From: Gammaproteobacteria bacterium | Lineage (GTDB): Bacteria; Pseudomonadota; Gammaproteobacteria; Steroidobacterales; Woeseiaceae | DNA: 64,000 nt | Assembly: GCA_013151645.1 (NCBI GenBank) | Contig: JAADHU010000019.1 | Location: 83,445-147,444 of the forward strand | Direction of reading: 5' to 3' | In this document: positions 1-9,428 of the stretch, in pieces | Numbering within the stretch: position 1 is the stretch's first letter | How the letters are laid out: every line of letters starts with the position of its first letter | Program-made: the position numbers and the translations under genes | The notes under the pieces: model-generated | Database searches by the model: none | Seen by the model: only the letters and a program-made list of their open reading frames with translations | Told to the model about the DNA's origin: nothing

Positions 1-216
1 CGGGTCACCCGCTGATCCCGTGTACGCCTTGGTTTGCTGATGATCGAGAATATACCGCTCGGCTTTTTTCACCGCGGCGAGAATGGGCGTCTGGCCGTGC
101 TCGTCCCGATAGACGCCGACACCAAGATCGACTTTGTTCTCGCGGGCATCGTTCTGGTGCTCGCCGATCAGCTTGAGAATGGCATCGGGTGGCAGAGCGG
201 TGAGGGATTCAAACAA
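1..216 (-). CDS. Aspartate/aromatic aminotransferase, N-terminal 72 residues (partial)
   Basis: The reverse strand is open from a TTG at 216 to the left edge. The translation begins MFESLTALPPDAI and contains LGVGVYRDEHG, the N-terminal signature of PLP-dependent class I aspartate/tyrosine aminotransferases (AspC/TyrB subgroup), which move amino groups between aspartate or aromatic amino acids and 2-oxo acids in the cytosol. A GGAG seven bases upstream supports the TTG start, and no ATG lies in frame in the open part. The lysine that binds PLP and most of the protein lie outside the window, so aspartate versus aromatic preference cannot be decided. The hairpin at 338-361 separates it from the HiPIP gene transcribed the same way. 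Confidence 0.85.
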   Translation of the reverse strand, partial: MFESLTALPPDAILKLIGEHQNDARENKVDLGVGVYRDEHGQTPILAAVKKAERYILDHQQTKAYTGSAGDP

Positions 217-337
217 CGGGCGTCTCCGGCGCTATCCAAATTCGGTGCGCGCCGCGAATTGTACACAGAGACTGGAAATACTGCACCGACCGAATAAACT
301 CCGGGCAGCGGAGATGCCGGGGACGGGAAGAATACAT

Positions 338-361
338 CGGGCCCCGCATGATGCGGGACCC
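338..361 (-). terminator. Hairpin downstream of the HiPIP gene
   Basis: GGGCCCCGCAT and ATGCGGGACCC can pair over about ten base pairs with one mismatch. The hairpin lies ten bases past the HiPIP stop codon on the minus strand. The following tract (GATGTATTCTT) is only weakly T-rich, so termination may be inefficient. It also lies upstream of the aminotransferase gene. Confidence 0.5.
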
Positions 362-370
362 GACACTATC

Positions 371-715
371 TTACGACTTGGGCGCCCAGACGGAACACCA
401 GCCATTTGCGTTCACGAGTTTGCCTGGGAATATCTGACACGGGCGCCACGGCTCACCATCGGTCCCCAGCACAAGCGCGCAATTCGAGCACACCTGGTGT
501 TCGGCGGGGTTGGTACGTGAGGCCGGATCGACCGAGCTTGCATCCTCGGTGTATTTCATCGTCTTGGCAAAAGCGTCGGCAGGGTCGAGATGTGGCATTT
601 CCTGCGCTATAGCCTCTGCGCCCGGGCGAACGACATAGCCCGCAGCAGCGACGGCCGATAATTTCAAAAACTGACGTCTTGCGATTTTACTCAACGGAAT
701 CTCCTTGGTTCTCAT
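371..715 (-). CDS. High-potential iron-sulfur protein (HiPIP), Tat-exported
   Basis: HiPIPs are small periplasmic [4Fe-4S] electron carriers that pass electrons between the bc1 complex or other donors and terminal oxidases or reductases. From ATG 715 the protein has 114 residues. An N-terminal ARRQFLKLSAVAAAG matches a twin-arginine signal, which fits a cofactor loaded before export. Four cysteines at about residues 76, 79, 93 and 107 give the C-x2-C-x13-C-x13-C spacing of HiPIP cluster ligands. A TTG at 736 would add seven residues ahead of the Tat motif; I prefer the ATG because an AGG lies five bases upstream. The gene stands alone, so its redox partners are not visible here. Confidence 0.9.
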   Translation of the reverse strand: MRTKEIPLSKIARRQFLKLSAVAAAGYVVRPGAEAIAQEMPHLDPADAFAKTMKYTEDASSVDPASRTNPAEHQVCSNCALVLGTDGEPWRPCQIFPGKLVNANGWCSVWAPKS

Positions 716-1011
716 TAGTCGCCTGCTGAAATTCAAGCGAAGCGTATTTTAGTACATATTCTTTTCTTTGAGGGGTTTGCGAATGGTTCCCATTTCCAAT
801 ACGCGTATCGATAAAACTCACCGAATTCAGACCCCTATTATAGCCACTTAACCTGAACAGCAGCCGAACGAGAGCGGCTGCGACGGCCGGATTAAGGGCG
901 AGAATCGAGCGTTTGTTGCCGCAATTTGACGATCTGCTGGTCAAATCCACAGTTTGTGGCTCACAAATGCAACTGCGCAGGCTACGATAGGTCACATTAC
1001 GTTCGAGCAAA

Positions 1012-2523
1012 TTGAAAGGAAGCACCTCTTTGCGTTCAGCTATCCCGTCTCATCGCGGTTCGAGATTCCTTATCGCCGCCGCGTTTCCGCTGTTGCTATC
1101 CTTCTCCCACGTCACTTCCGCACAGGTCATACACGATTATTCGGTGACGCTCGAGCCAGGTTTGAAGCGAATGTCAGTCGAGGCAAGATTCGCATCGAAG
1201 GAGCGTCAAATTGCGGCTCGCGCACGCGATGCCAATGACGTGTTGATCGAGGCGCGAGACTGCGACACGGGCAAGAAGATACGCGTTCGCGGCCGTCACC
1301 TGGTGTCGCCGGCTGCTGGCTTCCGCTGCTTGCGATATACAATCGATCTGCAGCGCGCCGCCAGGAACGAGCGGCGCAACGCGTCGCTCTCTGCGGAAAA
1401 CTTTATAGTCTCTCCGGCCGTCTGGCTATGGCGACCCGAACTCGATGAATCCACATCGATTCGTGTCCATTTCAACTTGCCGGACGAAATACGTGTTTCA
1501 GTACCGTGGCCCGAAGAGAGTCGCAATACTTTTCTGCTTGGCCGTTCTCCGGAAAGTGCGAATGCCACCGTCGTGTTCGGCCGCTTCGAATATCATGAAC
1601 TGAGCGTCCCGCAAGCCACTCTCCGCGTTAGCCTGGTCAAGAGCGACACGGCAATGAACACCGATACGATTCTTAGCTGGCTCGCAGCAACCGCGACAGA
1701 TATCACCCTGGCCTATGGACGGTTCCCCAATCCGTCGCCGCAAATCGTCGTTCTTCCCGCCGGCGTACGAGGGAGAACGGATCGCAGTTTTCGCACCGGC
1801 AGCACCAAAGCCGTTCGTTTCGGCCGCGTTGTACGGGATGGCGGGGAATCCGTGGAACTCTTTGTTAACCACAGCGCGCCGCTGGAAAAATTCTTGCTGG
1901 ACTGGACGGCAACACACGAATTCAGCCACTTGATGCTGCCGTATGTCAGCCGCAAACAAAAATGGATCTCGGAGGGCTTCGCGCAGTACTACCAGAATAT
2001 CCTGCTGGCGCGCTCCGGCGCCTACGAACCCGCTCATGCCTGGCAAAAGCTCTATAACGGTCTCGAGCGAGGTCGCAAGTCGCGCCCTGAACTGTCGCCT
2101 AACGGTGCCGCGGCAGGCAATTTTCGCGATGGACTGATGAAGGTGTACTGGAGTGGTGCGGCGCTGGCCTTGCTTGCCGACATGCAATTGCGCGAGCAAT
2201 CCGATGGTGCGGAATCGCTGGACCTTGCACTGGATCGGTTACAGGCCTGTTGTTTACCGGCGACGGAAGTCTGGACCGGCCCGGAACTGATGGCGCGATT
2301 GGACTCAATGGTGAGTTCACCGGTCTTTATGCCGCTGTACCGTCAGTATGCCAATACCGCTGGTTTCCCCGATGTGAGCAATGCGCTGGAACAACTGGGT
2401 GTCCACATCACGAACGGCAAGGTCGAGTTGCACAACGACGCAAAACTCGCCGCTATTCGGTCGTCGATGACGAAAATGGATCCGCAAACGGCGCGCTGGC
2501 GTCAGCGACTTGCCGTGAATTGA
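1012..2523 (+). CDS. Secreted M61-like zinc metallopeptidase
   Basis: This 503-residue protein has an N-terminal hydrophobic signal segment (about residues 18-38, ending SAQ). It carries the zinc site HEFSH at about 302-306, with the third ligand Glu in WISEGFAQYY at about 321. That gluzincin arrangement is typical of the M61 glycyl-aminopeptidase family. The protein probably acts on peptides in the periplasm or outside the cell. The N-terminal 250 residues have a beta-rich look without a recognised catalytic motif. The start is a TTG with GAGCAA upstream, so it is not certain. The formate dehydrogenase cluster begins 59 bases after its stop, with no obvious functional link. Confidence 0.75.
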   Translation: MKGSTSLRSAIPSHRGSRFLIAAAFPLLLSFSHVTSAQVIHDYSVTLEPGLKRMSVEARFASKERQIAARARDANDVLIEARDCDTGKKIRVRGRHLVSPAAGFRCLRYTIDLQRAARNERRNASLSAENFIVSPAVWLWRPELDESTSIRVHFNLPDEIRVSVPWPEESRNTFLLGRSPESANATVVFGRFEYHELSVPQATLRVSLVKSDTAMNTDTILSWLAATATDITLAYGRFPNPSPQIVVLPAGVRGRTDRSFRTGSTKAVRFGRVVRDGGESVELFVNHSAPLEKFLLDWTATHEFSHLMLPYVSRKQKWISEGFAQYYQNILLARSGAYEPAHAWQKLYNGLERGRKSRPELSPNGAAAGNFRDGLMKVYWSGAALALLADMQLREQSDGAESLDLALDRLQACCLPATEVWTGPELMARLDSMVSSPVFMPLYRQYANTAGFPDVSNALEQLGVHITNGKVELHNDAKLAAIRSSMTKMDPQTARWRQRLAVN

Positions 2524-2582
2524 TCGGTATCGGCAAGATGCTGATATATACTCTGCCATCAGAATTGCGGGCGTAAATCATC

Positions 2583-3431
2583 ATGAAGGGTGCAAGCACC
2601 GCCGTCGATATCAGCAAGATTCGCGGCGCGCAGGAAACTCGGTTCGAGGACAGCGTGGCCGTCGAGGAACCGCTGGAACTGCAAATTTGCTCTCCGACTG
2701 CAACGGGCTCGGCTGCAAAAAGTATTTCGATAACGATGCGAACTCCTGGCGACGATATCGATCTCGCCCTGGGTTTTCTCGCAGGCGAAGCGATCATAGC
2801 CGACGCCAGCGAAGTTTTGTCTGCTGAGCACTGCGGCGAAGCCGACCCGGAAACCGGCTTCAGGAACACCGTCAGGGTTGAGCTCCATCCCGACACGAGG
2901 TTCGATTTCGATCGCCTGAAGCGACACTTCTATACGACCTCAAGCTGCGGAGTTTGCGGCAAATCATCGATCGAAGCATTGCGTATCAACACACACCCGG
3001 CAATCGACAGCGCATTCTGCATCTGTCGTGAAAAACTCCTCGAGCTACCGGGAAAACTGCGCGCGCATCAAGCCGTGTTTGACAGAACCGGTGGTTTGCA
3101 CGCTGCGGCGGCCTTTGATTCTCAGGGCGACATCATCGTTGCCCGTGAAGATGTCGGCCGCCATAATGCGGTAGACAAGGTCATTGGCAGCTTGCTGCGT
3201 GACGGGCGTTTGCCTGCCGGCGACCTGGGTATTCTGGTCTCGGGTCGAGCCAGTTTCGAATTGGTGCAAAAAGCATGGGTTGCTGGCATGCCATTACTCG
3301 CCGCAGTGAGCGCGCCGTCAAGTTTGGCGGTTAGACTGGCGCAGGAATCCGCTATGACGCTGGTGGGTTTTCTGCGCGACCCGGGCTTTAACATTTATAC
3401 CGGCGCACAACGAATCGTTGAGAAAAAATGA
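2583..3431 (+). CDS. fdhD: Formate dehydrogenase accessory sulfurtransferase FdhD
   Basis: FdhD moves sulfur from a cysteine desulfurase to the bis-MGD molybdenum cofactor, which formate dehydrogenases need for activity. The 282-residue product has the family's SSCGVCGK motif, with the two sulfur-relay cysteines at about 122 and 125. It also has a C-terminal nucleotide-binding-like half with REDVGRHNAVDK and SGRASFELVQK. Its stop overlaps the fdsG start by four bases (ATGA), so it is made with the enzyme it activates. In many genomes fdhD (fdsC) follows the structural genes; here it comes first. Confidence 0.95.
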   Translation: MKGASTAVDISKIRGAQETRFEDSVAVEEPLELQICSPTATGSAAKSISITMRTPGDDIDLALGFLAGEAIIADASEVLSAEHCGEADPETGFRNTVRVELHPDTRFDFDRLKRHFYTTSSCGVCGKSSIEALRINTHPAIDSAFCICREKLLELPGKLRAHQAVFDRTGGLHAAAAFDSQGDIIVAREDVGRHNAVDKVIGSLLRDGRLPAGDLGILVSGRASFELVQKAWVAGMPLLAAVSAPSSLAVRLAQESAMTLVGFLRDPGFNIYTGAQRIVEKK

Positions 3432-3892
3432 AAACAGACTACGACAAGAAAGCAGCGACGGAGATTATTCTCGGTTTTGACAACCGGCCCGAGATGCTCG
3501 TGCAAATATTGCACGCCTTCGTCGCACGCTTCGCATACCTGGGTGAAGATGGCGTTCGCCAGATCGCCACTGAGCTCAATTTATCGCGAGCCGAAGTCTG
3601 GGGTGTCGTGAAGTTCTACCATGATTTTCGTACCGAGGCGCCGGGCCGAACGGTGATCAAAATCTGTCAGTCGGAAGCCTGTCAGGCGATGGGCAGTCGC
3701 GACCTTACCGCGCATGCCGAAAAAACGTTGGGCATCAGCATGGGTTCCGGCGATCGCGCGCATACGCTCGAACCCGTCTATTGCCTTGGAAATTGTGCCT
3801 GCTCGCCCGCGGTAATGATCGACGACCAGGTCTACGGCCGCGTCGATACACGGCGTTTCGATACGCTGGTGACGGATGCGGAAAGCCAATGA
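3428..3892 (+). CDS. fdsG: NAD-dependent formate dehydrogenase gamma subunit (NuoE-like)
   Basis: This 154-residue thioredoxin-like [2Fe-2S] protein is related to NuoE of complex I. The four cluster cysteines are at about residues 80, 85, 119 and 123 (IKICQSEAC and YCLGNCACSP). The N-terminal helical part includes NLSRAEVWGVVKFYHDF, typical of the group. In FdsABG-type enzymes this subunit sits beside the FMN subunit and helps carry electrons from formate to NAD+. It overlaps fdhD and fdsB by four bases each, so translation is probably coupled. Confidence 0.95.
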   Translation: MKTDYDKKAATEIILGFDNRPEMLVQILHAFVARFAYLGEDGVRQIATELNLSRAEVWGVVKFYHDFRTEAPGRTVIKICQSEACQAMGSRDLTAHAEKTLGISMGSGDRAHTLEPVYCLGNCACSPAVMIDDQVYGRVDTRRFDTLVTDAESQ

Positions 3893-5448
3893 GCGCAGCC
3901 GATACAATCCGGGTTTTCGTTCCGCGCGAAACGGCGGCTCTTTCACTGGGAGCCGATGACGTCGCCGACGCCGTCGAACGTACCGCCAAAGAACTTAAAT
4001 GCAAACTCGAGGTCATTCGCAATGGTTCCCGAGGCCTCAGTTATCTCGAACCAATGGTAGAAGTTCAGGTTGGTGAAGATCGTTTTGCTTACGGGCCCGT
4101 GCGCCCTGCCGATATCGTTGATCTGTTTGCGGCCGACTTCCTGCACGGTGGCGAGCATGCGTTGGCGCTCGGCAATACGGCGAACATTCCCTACCTCAAA
4201 TCGCAACAACGCTGGACCTTCCGGCGCTGCGGCCTGATCGACCCGCTGTCTGTTGCCGATTACCAGCGACACGGTGGCTTTGCGGGCCTGCGCAAGGCCT
4301 TCGAAACCGGTTCCACCGCGATTATCGAAGCAGTGACTGAATCCGGACTGCGCGGGCGCGGCGGGGCTGGATTCCCGACGGGCATCAAGTGGAAAACCGT
4401 CGCTGGCGCACAGGCCGATCAAAAATACATTGTCTGCAATGCCGACGAAGGAGACAGCGGCACATTCTCCGATCGGATCCTGATGGAGAGCGATCCGTTC
4501 ACGCTCATTGAAGGCATGGTGATCGCCGCTTTCGCAGTCGGCGCCAGCCGGGGCTACATTTATTTGCGATCGGAATACCCCTTGGCTCGTACGGTACTCG
4601 AAAAAGCGTTATCGATTTGCAAAGACCATCACTGGCTCGGCAAGGATATTGCCGGCAGCGGTTTCGAATTCGACATCGAACTGCATCTCGGTGCCGGTTC
4701 ATACGTCTGCGGCGAAGAAACGGCCATGCTGGAAAGCCTGGAAGGAAAGCCGGGCCTCGTACGCTACAAACCACCGCTTCCCGCGCTCGAAGGTTTGTTC
4801 GGCAAACCCACCGTCGTCAATAATGTTGTCACGCTGGCCTCTGTTCCCGACATCGCCAGGCTCGGTGCCGATGCTTACGCCGACTACGGTGTCGGTCGGT
4901 CCCGGGGCACACTCGCCTTTCAGCTTGCCGGCAATATCAAGCGTGGCGGACTGGTTGAACTGGCCTTCGGCGCAACGCTCAGGGAGCTAATCGAAGACTG
5001 GGGTGGCGGTACGGCGTCGGGACGCCCCCTGCGCGCCGTACAGATCGGTGGCCCTTTGGGCGCGTATTTTCCGGAATCGCTGCTGGATACCGCGCTCGAC
5101 TACGAAGCCTTCGCGGCGCTGGATGGCATGCTCGGCCATGGCGGCGTTGTCGTCTTTGACGATACAGTGGATATGGCCGCACAGGCTCGGTTTGCGATGG
5201 AATTCTGTGCCGTCGAATCCTGCGGAAAATGCACGCCGTGCCGCATCGGCTCGGTACGCGGTGTCGAGGTTATTGACCGAATCGTCGCGAACGAAAATCG
5301 TGAGGAAAACCTGAAATTGCTGCATGATCTGTGCACGACGATGATTGACGGATCGCTGTGCGCAATGGGTGGATTAACGCCGTTGCCGGTACGCAGCGCG
5401 CTAAAATATTTTCCCGAGGACTTTGCTCCAACGGCGGGAGGAAGCTGA
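3889..5448 (+). CDS. fdsB: NAD-dependent formate dehydrogenase beta subunit (NuoF-like, FMN)
   Basis: The 519-residue product is the NAD+-reducing diaphorase subunit. It contains GRGGAGFPTG (about 156-165) of the FMN/NADH-binding NuoF family, HLGAGSYVCGEETA further on, and the [4Fe-4S] motif ESCGKCTPCR at about 443-452. About 110 residues precede the NuoF core. ATG 3889 overlaps the fdsG stop and removes 36 implausible upstream residues from the longer open frame. The stop overlaps the fdsA start as TGATG. The soluble enzyme oxidises formate to CO2 and reduces NAD+ in the cytoplasm. Confidence 0.95.
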   Translation: MSAADTIRVFVPRETAALSLGADDVADAVERTAKELKCKLEVIRNGSRGLSYLEPMVEVQVGEDRFAYGPVRPADIVDLFAADFLHGGEHALALGNTANIPYLKSQQRWTFRRCGLIDPLSVADYQRHGGFAGLRKAFETGSTAIIEAVTESGLRGRGGAGFPTGIKWKTVAGAQADQKYIVCNADEGDSGTFSDRILMESDPFTLIEGMVIAAFAVGASRGYIYLRSEYPLARTVLEKALSICKDHHWLGKDIAGSGFEFDIELHLGAGSYVCGEETAMLESLEGKPGLVRYKPPLPALEGLFGKPTVVNNVVTLASVPDIARLGADAYADYGVGRSRGTLAFQLAGNIKRGGLVELAFGATLRELIEDWGGGTASGRPLRAVQIGGPLGAYFPESLLDTALDYEAFAALDGMLGHGGVVVFDDTVDMAAQARFAMEFCAVESCGKCTPCRIGSVRGVEVIDRIVANENREENLKLLHDLCTTMIDGSLCAMGGLTPLPVRSALKYFPEDFAPTAGGS

Positions 5449-8273
5449 TGAACTCTACACACGAAACCGATCTCGGTACGCCCGCAAGCCCGCAAAAAGA
5501 ACGGATCAACATCGAAATCGACGGCCTCCCCGCCACCGTCACGGCCGGCTCGACCATCCTGCGCGCCGCCCGGGAAGTCGGCATCGACATTCCCAAACTC
5601 TGTGCGACTGACAGCCTGAAGCCTTTCGGCTCCTGCCGATTGTGCCTGGTGCAGATCGAGAATCGAAAAGGCTACCCCGCTTCCTGCACGACATTGGTCG
5701 AAGAAGGCATGCAGATTCGTACCCAGTCCGAACCACTCGCCGAACTGCGGCGCAATGTGATGGAGTTGTATATATCGGACCACCCGCTGGATTGCCTGAC
5801 CTGCGCTGCGAACGGCGACTGTGAGTTACAGGATATGGCGGGTGCCGTCGGTTTGCGCGACGTGCGCTACGGTTTCAGTGGCGAGAATCATCTCGACGCA
5901 GCGATCGACGACAGTAACCCGTATTTCACCTTTGACCCGAGCAAGTGCATCGTGTGCTCGCGATGCGTACGTGCGTGTGACGAAGTCCAGGGAACGCTGG
6001 CATTGACGATCGCAGGCCGCGGCTTCGACTCGAAGGTATCCGCAAGCATCGACGAATCTTTTCTTGCTTCGGAATGTGTTTCCTGCGGCGCTTGCGTACA
6101 AGCCTGTCCCACCGCGACGTTGACTGAAAAAACGATCATCGATAACGGTCAGCCGGATCACAGTGTCCTGACTACCTGCGCCTACTGCGGTGTCGGTTGC
6201 TCATTCAGAGCCGACATGAAAGGCGGTCAGGTCGTTCGCATGACGCCCGATAAGGGCGGCCAGGCCAATCATGGACACAGTTGTGTCAAAGGCCGGTTCG
6301 CGTGGGGTTACGCATCTCATAAAGACCGGATTCTTGAGCCGATGATTCGGGAAAGCATTCATGATCCGTGGCGCAAGGTCAGTTGGAAAGAAGCCATCGA
6401 CTACACGGCAAAGCGCTTTAAGGTCCTGCAAGAAAAATACGGTCGCAAGGCCATCGGCGGAATCACCTCATCCCGCTGCACCAATGAAGAAGTTTATGTG
6501 GTGCAAAAACTGGTGCGCGCAGCGTTCGGCAACAACAATGTCGATACCTGTGCCCGGGTTTGCCATTCACCTACCGGCTATGGCCTGAAGCAGACACTCG
6601 GAACCTCCGCCGGTACGCAACCATTCAACAGCGTAATGGATGCCGACGTCATCGTGGTTATCGGCGCGAACCCGACCGAGGGTCATCCGGTGTTCGCATC
6701 GCAAATGAAACGCCGGTTACGCGAGGGCGCCAGACTCATCGTCATCGATCCTCGGAAAATCGACCTGGTACGTTCGCCTCGAATCCAGGCGGACTACCAT
6801 CTTGCATTGTTACCCGGAACAAACGTGCCCGTGATCAATGCGATCGCACACACGATCGTGCACGAGGGACTGTTCGACGAACAGTACGTTGCCGAACGGT
6901 GTGATACGGATTCCTTCGAAGACTGGAAACGTTGCGTATTGAAAGCCGAAAACTCGCCGGAAGCTGTAGAAAAAATATCCGGTGTCCCTGCAGCTGACAT
7001 TCGAGCGGCGGCACGACTGTATGGCAGCGCAACTCGCGGCGCAATCTATTACGGCCTCGGGGTCACCGAACACAGCCAGGGTTCGACCATGGTCATGGGC
7101 ATGGCCAATCTCGCCATGGCGACCGGCAACCTCGGCTTCTCGGGCTGTGGCGTGAATCCTATGCGCGGGCAAAACAACGTTCAGGGTTCCTGTGACATGG
7201 GTTCGTTCCCGCATGAGCTACCCGGGTACCGGCCCGTGCAGGATGACACTATACGCGGAGCATTCGAGAAACACTGGGGCGTAAAAATCGATGCCGAGCC
7301 GGGCTATCGCATACCGAATATGTTTGACGCGGCCATTGCTGGCGAATTTATGGGCATGTATATCCAGGGAGAGGACATTGCCCAGTCAGACCCAAACACA
7401 CATCATGTCGAAGCGGCACTCGGCAATATGGAGTGCATTGTCGTGCAGGACCTGTTCCTGAATGAAACGGCGAAATTCGCGCACGTATTCCTGCCGGGCA
7501 CGTCCTTCCTGGAGAAGAATGGTACGTTTACGAACGCGGAACGACGCGTCAATCGCGTACGTCCGGTAATGGAACCGCAACAGGGAAAGGCAGAGTGGCG
7601 TATCACGCAGGATCTCGCTCAAGCGCTTGGTTATCCGATGGACTATCACGAAGAAGCGCAGATCATGGATGAAATCGCGGCTTTGACGCCGACCTTTACC
7701 GGTGTCTCCTTTGACTTGCTCGATCGAGTTGGCAGTATCCAGTGGCCGTGCAATGACAATGCACCGAACGGCACACCGATCATGCATGTCGATAACTTTG
7801 TCCGCGGCAAGGGACTGTTTGTCGAAACCGACTATGTGCCCACGGAAGAACGTACCAATCGCAAGTTCCCGCTGTTGCTGACGACCGGCCGCACGCTGAC
7901 ACAATATAACGTGGGCGCGCAGACCCGCCGCACGGCAAATATCGTCTGGTACCACGAGGACTTGCTTGAGATCCACCCGCACGATGCGCAGACGCGTGGC
8001 ATCAACGATGGCGATCGCGTCTCGCTGACCAGCCGCAAGGGTGACATCACGCTATTCGCCAAGGTAACCGAGAGGGTGCAACCCGGCGTTGTATACACAA
8101 CCTTCCATGACCCGGAAACCGGTGCCAACGTCGTGACCACCGAATACAGCGACTGGGCGACCAGTTGTCCTGAATACAAAGTTACCGCGGTACAGATCGC
8201 GCCCGCGACACATCGCTCAAAATGGCAAAAAGAGTTTAGCGAGAAAGCCAGGGAACAAGGAAAGATCTTGTAA
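5448..8273 (+). CDS. fdsA: NAD-dependent formate dehydrogenase alpha subunit (Mo-bis-MGD catalytic)
   Basis: This 941-residue catalytic subunit oxidises formate at molybdenum. In order it has a NuoG-like N-terminus with a [2Fe-2S] site (CATDS...GSCRLC), the His-Cys3 cluster region (DHPLDCLTCAANGDCELQ), two ferredoxin-type clusters (CIVCSRCVRAC and CVSCGACVQACP), then the molybdopterin core opening with CAYCGVGC. The metal ligand is a cysteine in TCARVCHSP (about 368-372), not selenocysteine. The C-terminal cofactor-binding domain includes TTGRTLTQYN. The last gene of fdhD-fdsG-fdsB-fdsA; no fdsD (delta subunit) follows on this strand. Confidence 0.96.
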   Translation: MNSTHETDLGTPASPQKERINIEIDGLPATVTAGSTILRAAREVGIDIPKLCATDSLKPFGSCRLCLVQIENRKGYPASCTTLVEEGMQIRTQSEPLAELRRNVMELYISDHPLDCLTCAANGDCELQDMAGAVGLRDVRYGFSGENHLDAAIDDSNPYFTFDPSKCIVCSRCVRACDEVQGTLALTIAGRGFDSKVSASIDESFLASECVSCGACVQACPTATLTEKTIIDNGQPDHSVLTTCAYCGVGCSFRADMKGGQVVRMTPDKGGQANHGHSCVKGRFAWGYASHKDRILEPMIRESIHDPWRKVSWKEAIDYTAKRFKVLQEKYGRKAIGGITSSRCTNEEVYVVQKLVRAAFGNNNVDTCARVCHSPTGYGLKQTLGTSAGTQPFNSVMDADVIVVIGANPTEGHPVFASQMKRRLREGARLIVIDPRKIDLVRSPRIQADYHLALLPGTNVPVINAIAHTIVHEGLFDEQYVAERCDTDSFEDWKRCVLKAENSPEAVEKISGVPAADIRAAARLYGSATRGAIYYGLGVTEHSQGSTMVMGMANLAMATGNLGFSGCGVNPMRGQNNVQGSCDMGSFPHELPGYRPVQDDTIRGAFEKHWGVKIDAEPGYRIPNMFDAAIAGEFMGMYIQGEDIAQSDPNTHHVEAALGNMECIVVQDLFLNETAKFAHVFLPGTSFLEKNGTFTNAERRVNRVRPVMEPQQGKAEWRITQDLAQALGYPMDYHEEAQIMDEIAALTPTFTGVSFDLLDRVGSIQWPCNDNAPNGTPIMHVDNFVRGKGLFVETDYVPTEERTNRKFPLLLTTGRTLTQYNVGAQTRRTANIVWYHEDLLEIHPHDAQTRGINDGDRVSLTSRKGDITLFAKVTERVQPGVVYTTFHDPETGANVVTTEYSDWATSCPEYKVTAVQIAPATHRSKWQKEFSEKAREQGKIL

Positions 8274-8283
8274 GCCGCCGGGC

Positions 8284-8493
8284 TTAGTCTTTCTTCATTG
8301 CGCCCAGCGTGGCGTGCTGTCCGGTACTGTTATAGGGATCGCCACCCAGATTATTTTCATCGGCAAGCGTCAGCGTTTTCGATGCCTGCAGTCTTGCCTG
8401 GACGATTTCTATGTCCCGTGGGTTTTTAACGTCAGGCACGATATTGATCGTCCGCCGTAGCGCACTTCCCTGTTGTCTGGTTTTGCTGACCAT
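8284..8493 (-). CDS. Small conserved-looking protein with a DPYNS motif (unknown function)
   Basis: This 69-residue product is charged, has no signal peptide or membrane segment, and ends with ENNLGGDPYNSTGQHATLGAMKKD. A GGAGGTGATG lies just before the ATG at 8493 at workable spacing, which favours a real gene. The GG-x-DPYNS segment recurs at the end of the 160-residue protein at 31325-31807, which is otherwise different. I do not recognise a function. It is convergent with fdsA, ten bases past its stop, so it is not the missing formate dehydrogenase delta subunit. Confidence 0.6.
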   Translation of the reverse strand: MVSKTRQQGSALRRTINIVPDVKNPRDIEIVQARLQASKTLTLADENNLGGDPYNSTGQHATLGAMKKD

Positions 8494-8700
8494 CTGCTCA
8501 TCACCTCCGGCGATTCTTCATGATTTATGATGAAGAGTTTTCACGTCGAGGTGAATGTCAGTGGTCTGGAAAAACGCACCGCTGGTCAGTTGCTGACCGC
8601 CTGTCCGTCGTTTGCTACCGGCTATCGGTGCCCCTTGCCGATTCTGCCGTTCACCGGCACCGGCATTTCATCGATGAAATCAATGGCAGAAATGGATTTG

Positions 8701-9249
8701 CTACTTCTTCAATTTCTTGAATTTCGAGCCCTCAAGGGTCAGGTTGTACATCAGGCCCTTGGCATTGAACACAAAGCCGACAACCGGGTCTTTGATGTTG
8801 CCGGTATCGATCGCCTTGCCGGCACCAATGTCGATCAACGCGACCGAGCCGTCGACACCGACCTTCCAGCCCGAGCTATGACGAAATTTCTCGAGCGCTT
8901 CTTTCGTCATGAATGCGATCAGGACCGCCTTTGCCTGAGCACCCAACTGAAAGCCGATCGAGCCTGCTGTTGTTCGGTAATAATCGACCGTCTTACCGCC
9001 GATACGCAGTGCACCTTCTCCCGTCTCCCCGCCGATGCCTATACCTACTTTAATCACGCGAGGGAAAACCAGGATGCCCGCTGCCTGATCCAGGAAAACG
9101 TCTGCGCCGTTCACTTCGGCTTTGAAAATCTTCAGTGTCTCGTTAACGTCGACATCAATTTCCGCGCCGGATGCTGCATACGAGGAGAGCGGTGCCGCGA
9201 ACATGGCAACGACGATGAACGTACTGGCACAGCGCATCAGAATCTTCAT
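8701..9249 (-). CDS. Exported Ysc84-like lipid-binding family protein
   Basis: This 182-residue protein has a clear signal peptide (MKILMRCASTFIVVAMFAAPLSSYAAS). The glycine-rich core includes AAGILVFPRVIKVGIGIGGETGEGAL and GSIGFQLGAQAKAVLIAFMT, as in the Ysc84/SYLF domain, which binds phosphoinositides in eukaryotes. Bacterial members are periplasmic or outer-membrane-associated and poorly understood. The C-terminus is lysine-rich (KFKKLKK). It appears to be transcribed alone. A 16-base palindrome (ATTTCATCGATGAAAT, 8665-8680) lies just past its stop, without a T-tract. Confidence 0.85.
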   Translation of the reverse strand: MKILMRCASTFIVVAMFAAPLSSYAASGAEIDVDVNETLKIFKAEVNGADVFLDQAAGILVFPRVIKVGIGIGGETGEGALRIGGKTVDYYRTTAGSIGFQLGAQAKAVLIAFMTKEALEKFRHSSGWKVGVDGSVALIDIGAGKAIDTGNIKDPVVGFVFNAKGLMYNLTLEGSKFKKLKK

Positions 9250-9428
9250 GATTTCATTTCCCGTGGGTCAAATTTGGACGGCTTCGTCCACACCATGATA
9301 GCGCAACAATGCACTAGCAGATAGCAGCCGAAATTATGCCGAAAGCTGGCTGAAGCTGAGCTGAACGGCGCTCGCTCAGTCGTTCATCATTGACTCCACC
9401 ACCCGGCGAAGCGCCATAAAATCGCCGA

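Noticed and set aside
1498..2199. A 233-codon minus-strand frame inside the M61-like gene
   Set aside because: The plus strand carries HEFSH and a signal peptide. The minus frame has no motif.
2524..2582. Promoter before fdhD from the TATACT-like sequence near 2546
   Set aside because: No acceptable -35 box at proper spacing was found, so I left it out of the features.
8665..8680. 16-base palindrome ATTTCATCGATGAAAT
   Set aside because: It is perfect but isolated, with no T-tract and no second copy noticed, so I could not call it a terminator or an operator.
8527..9324. A 265-codon plus-strand frame
   Set aside because: It is mostly antisense to the Ysc84-like gene, which has a signal peptide and conserved core.
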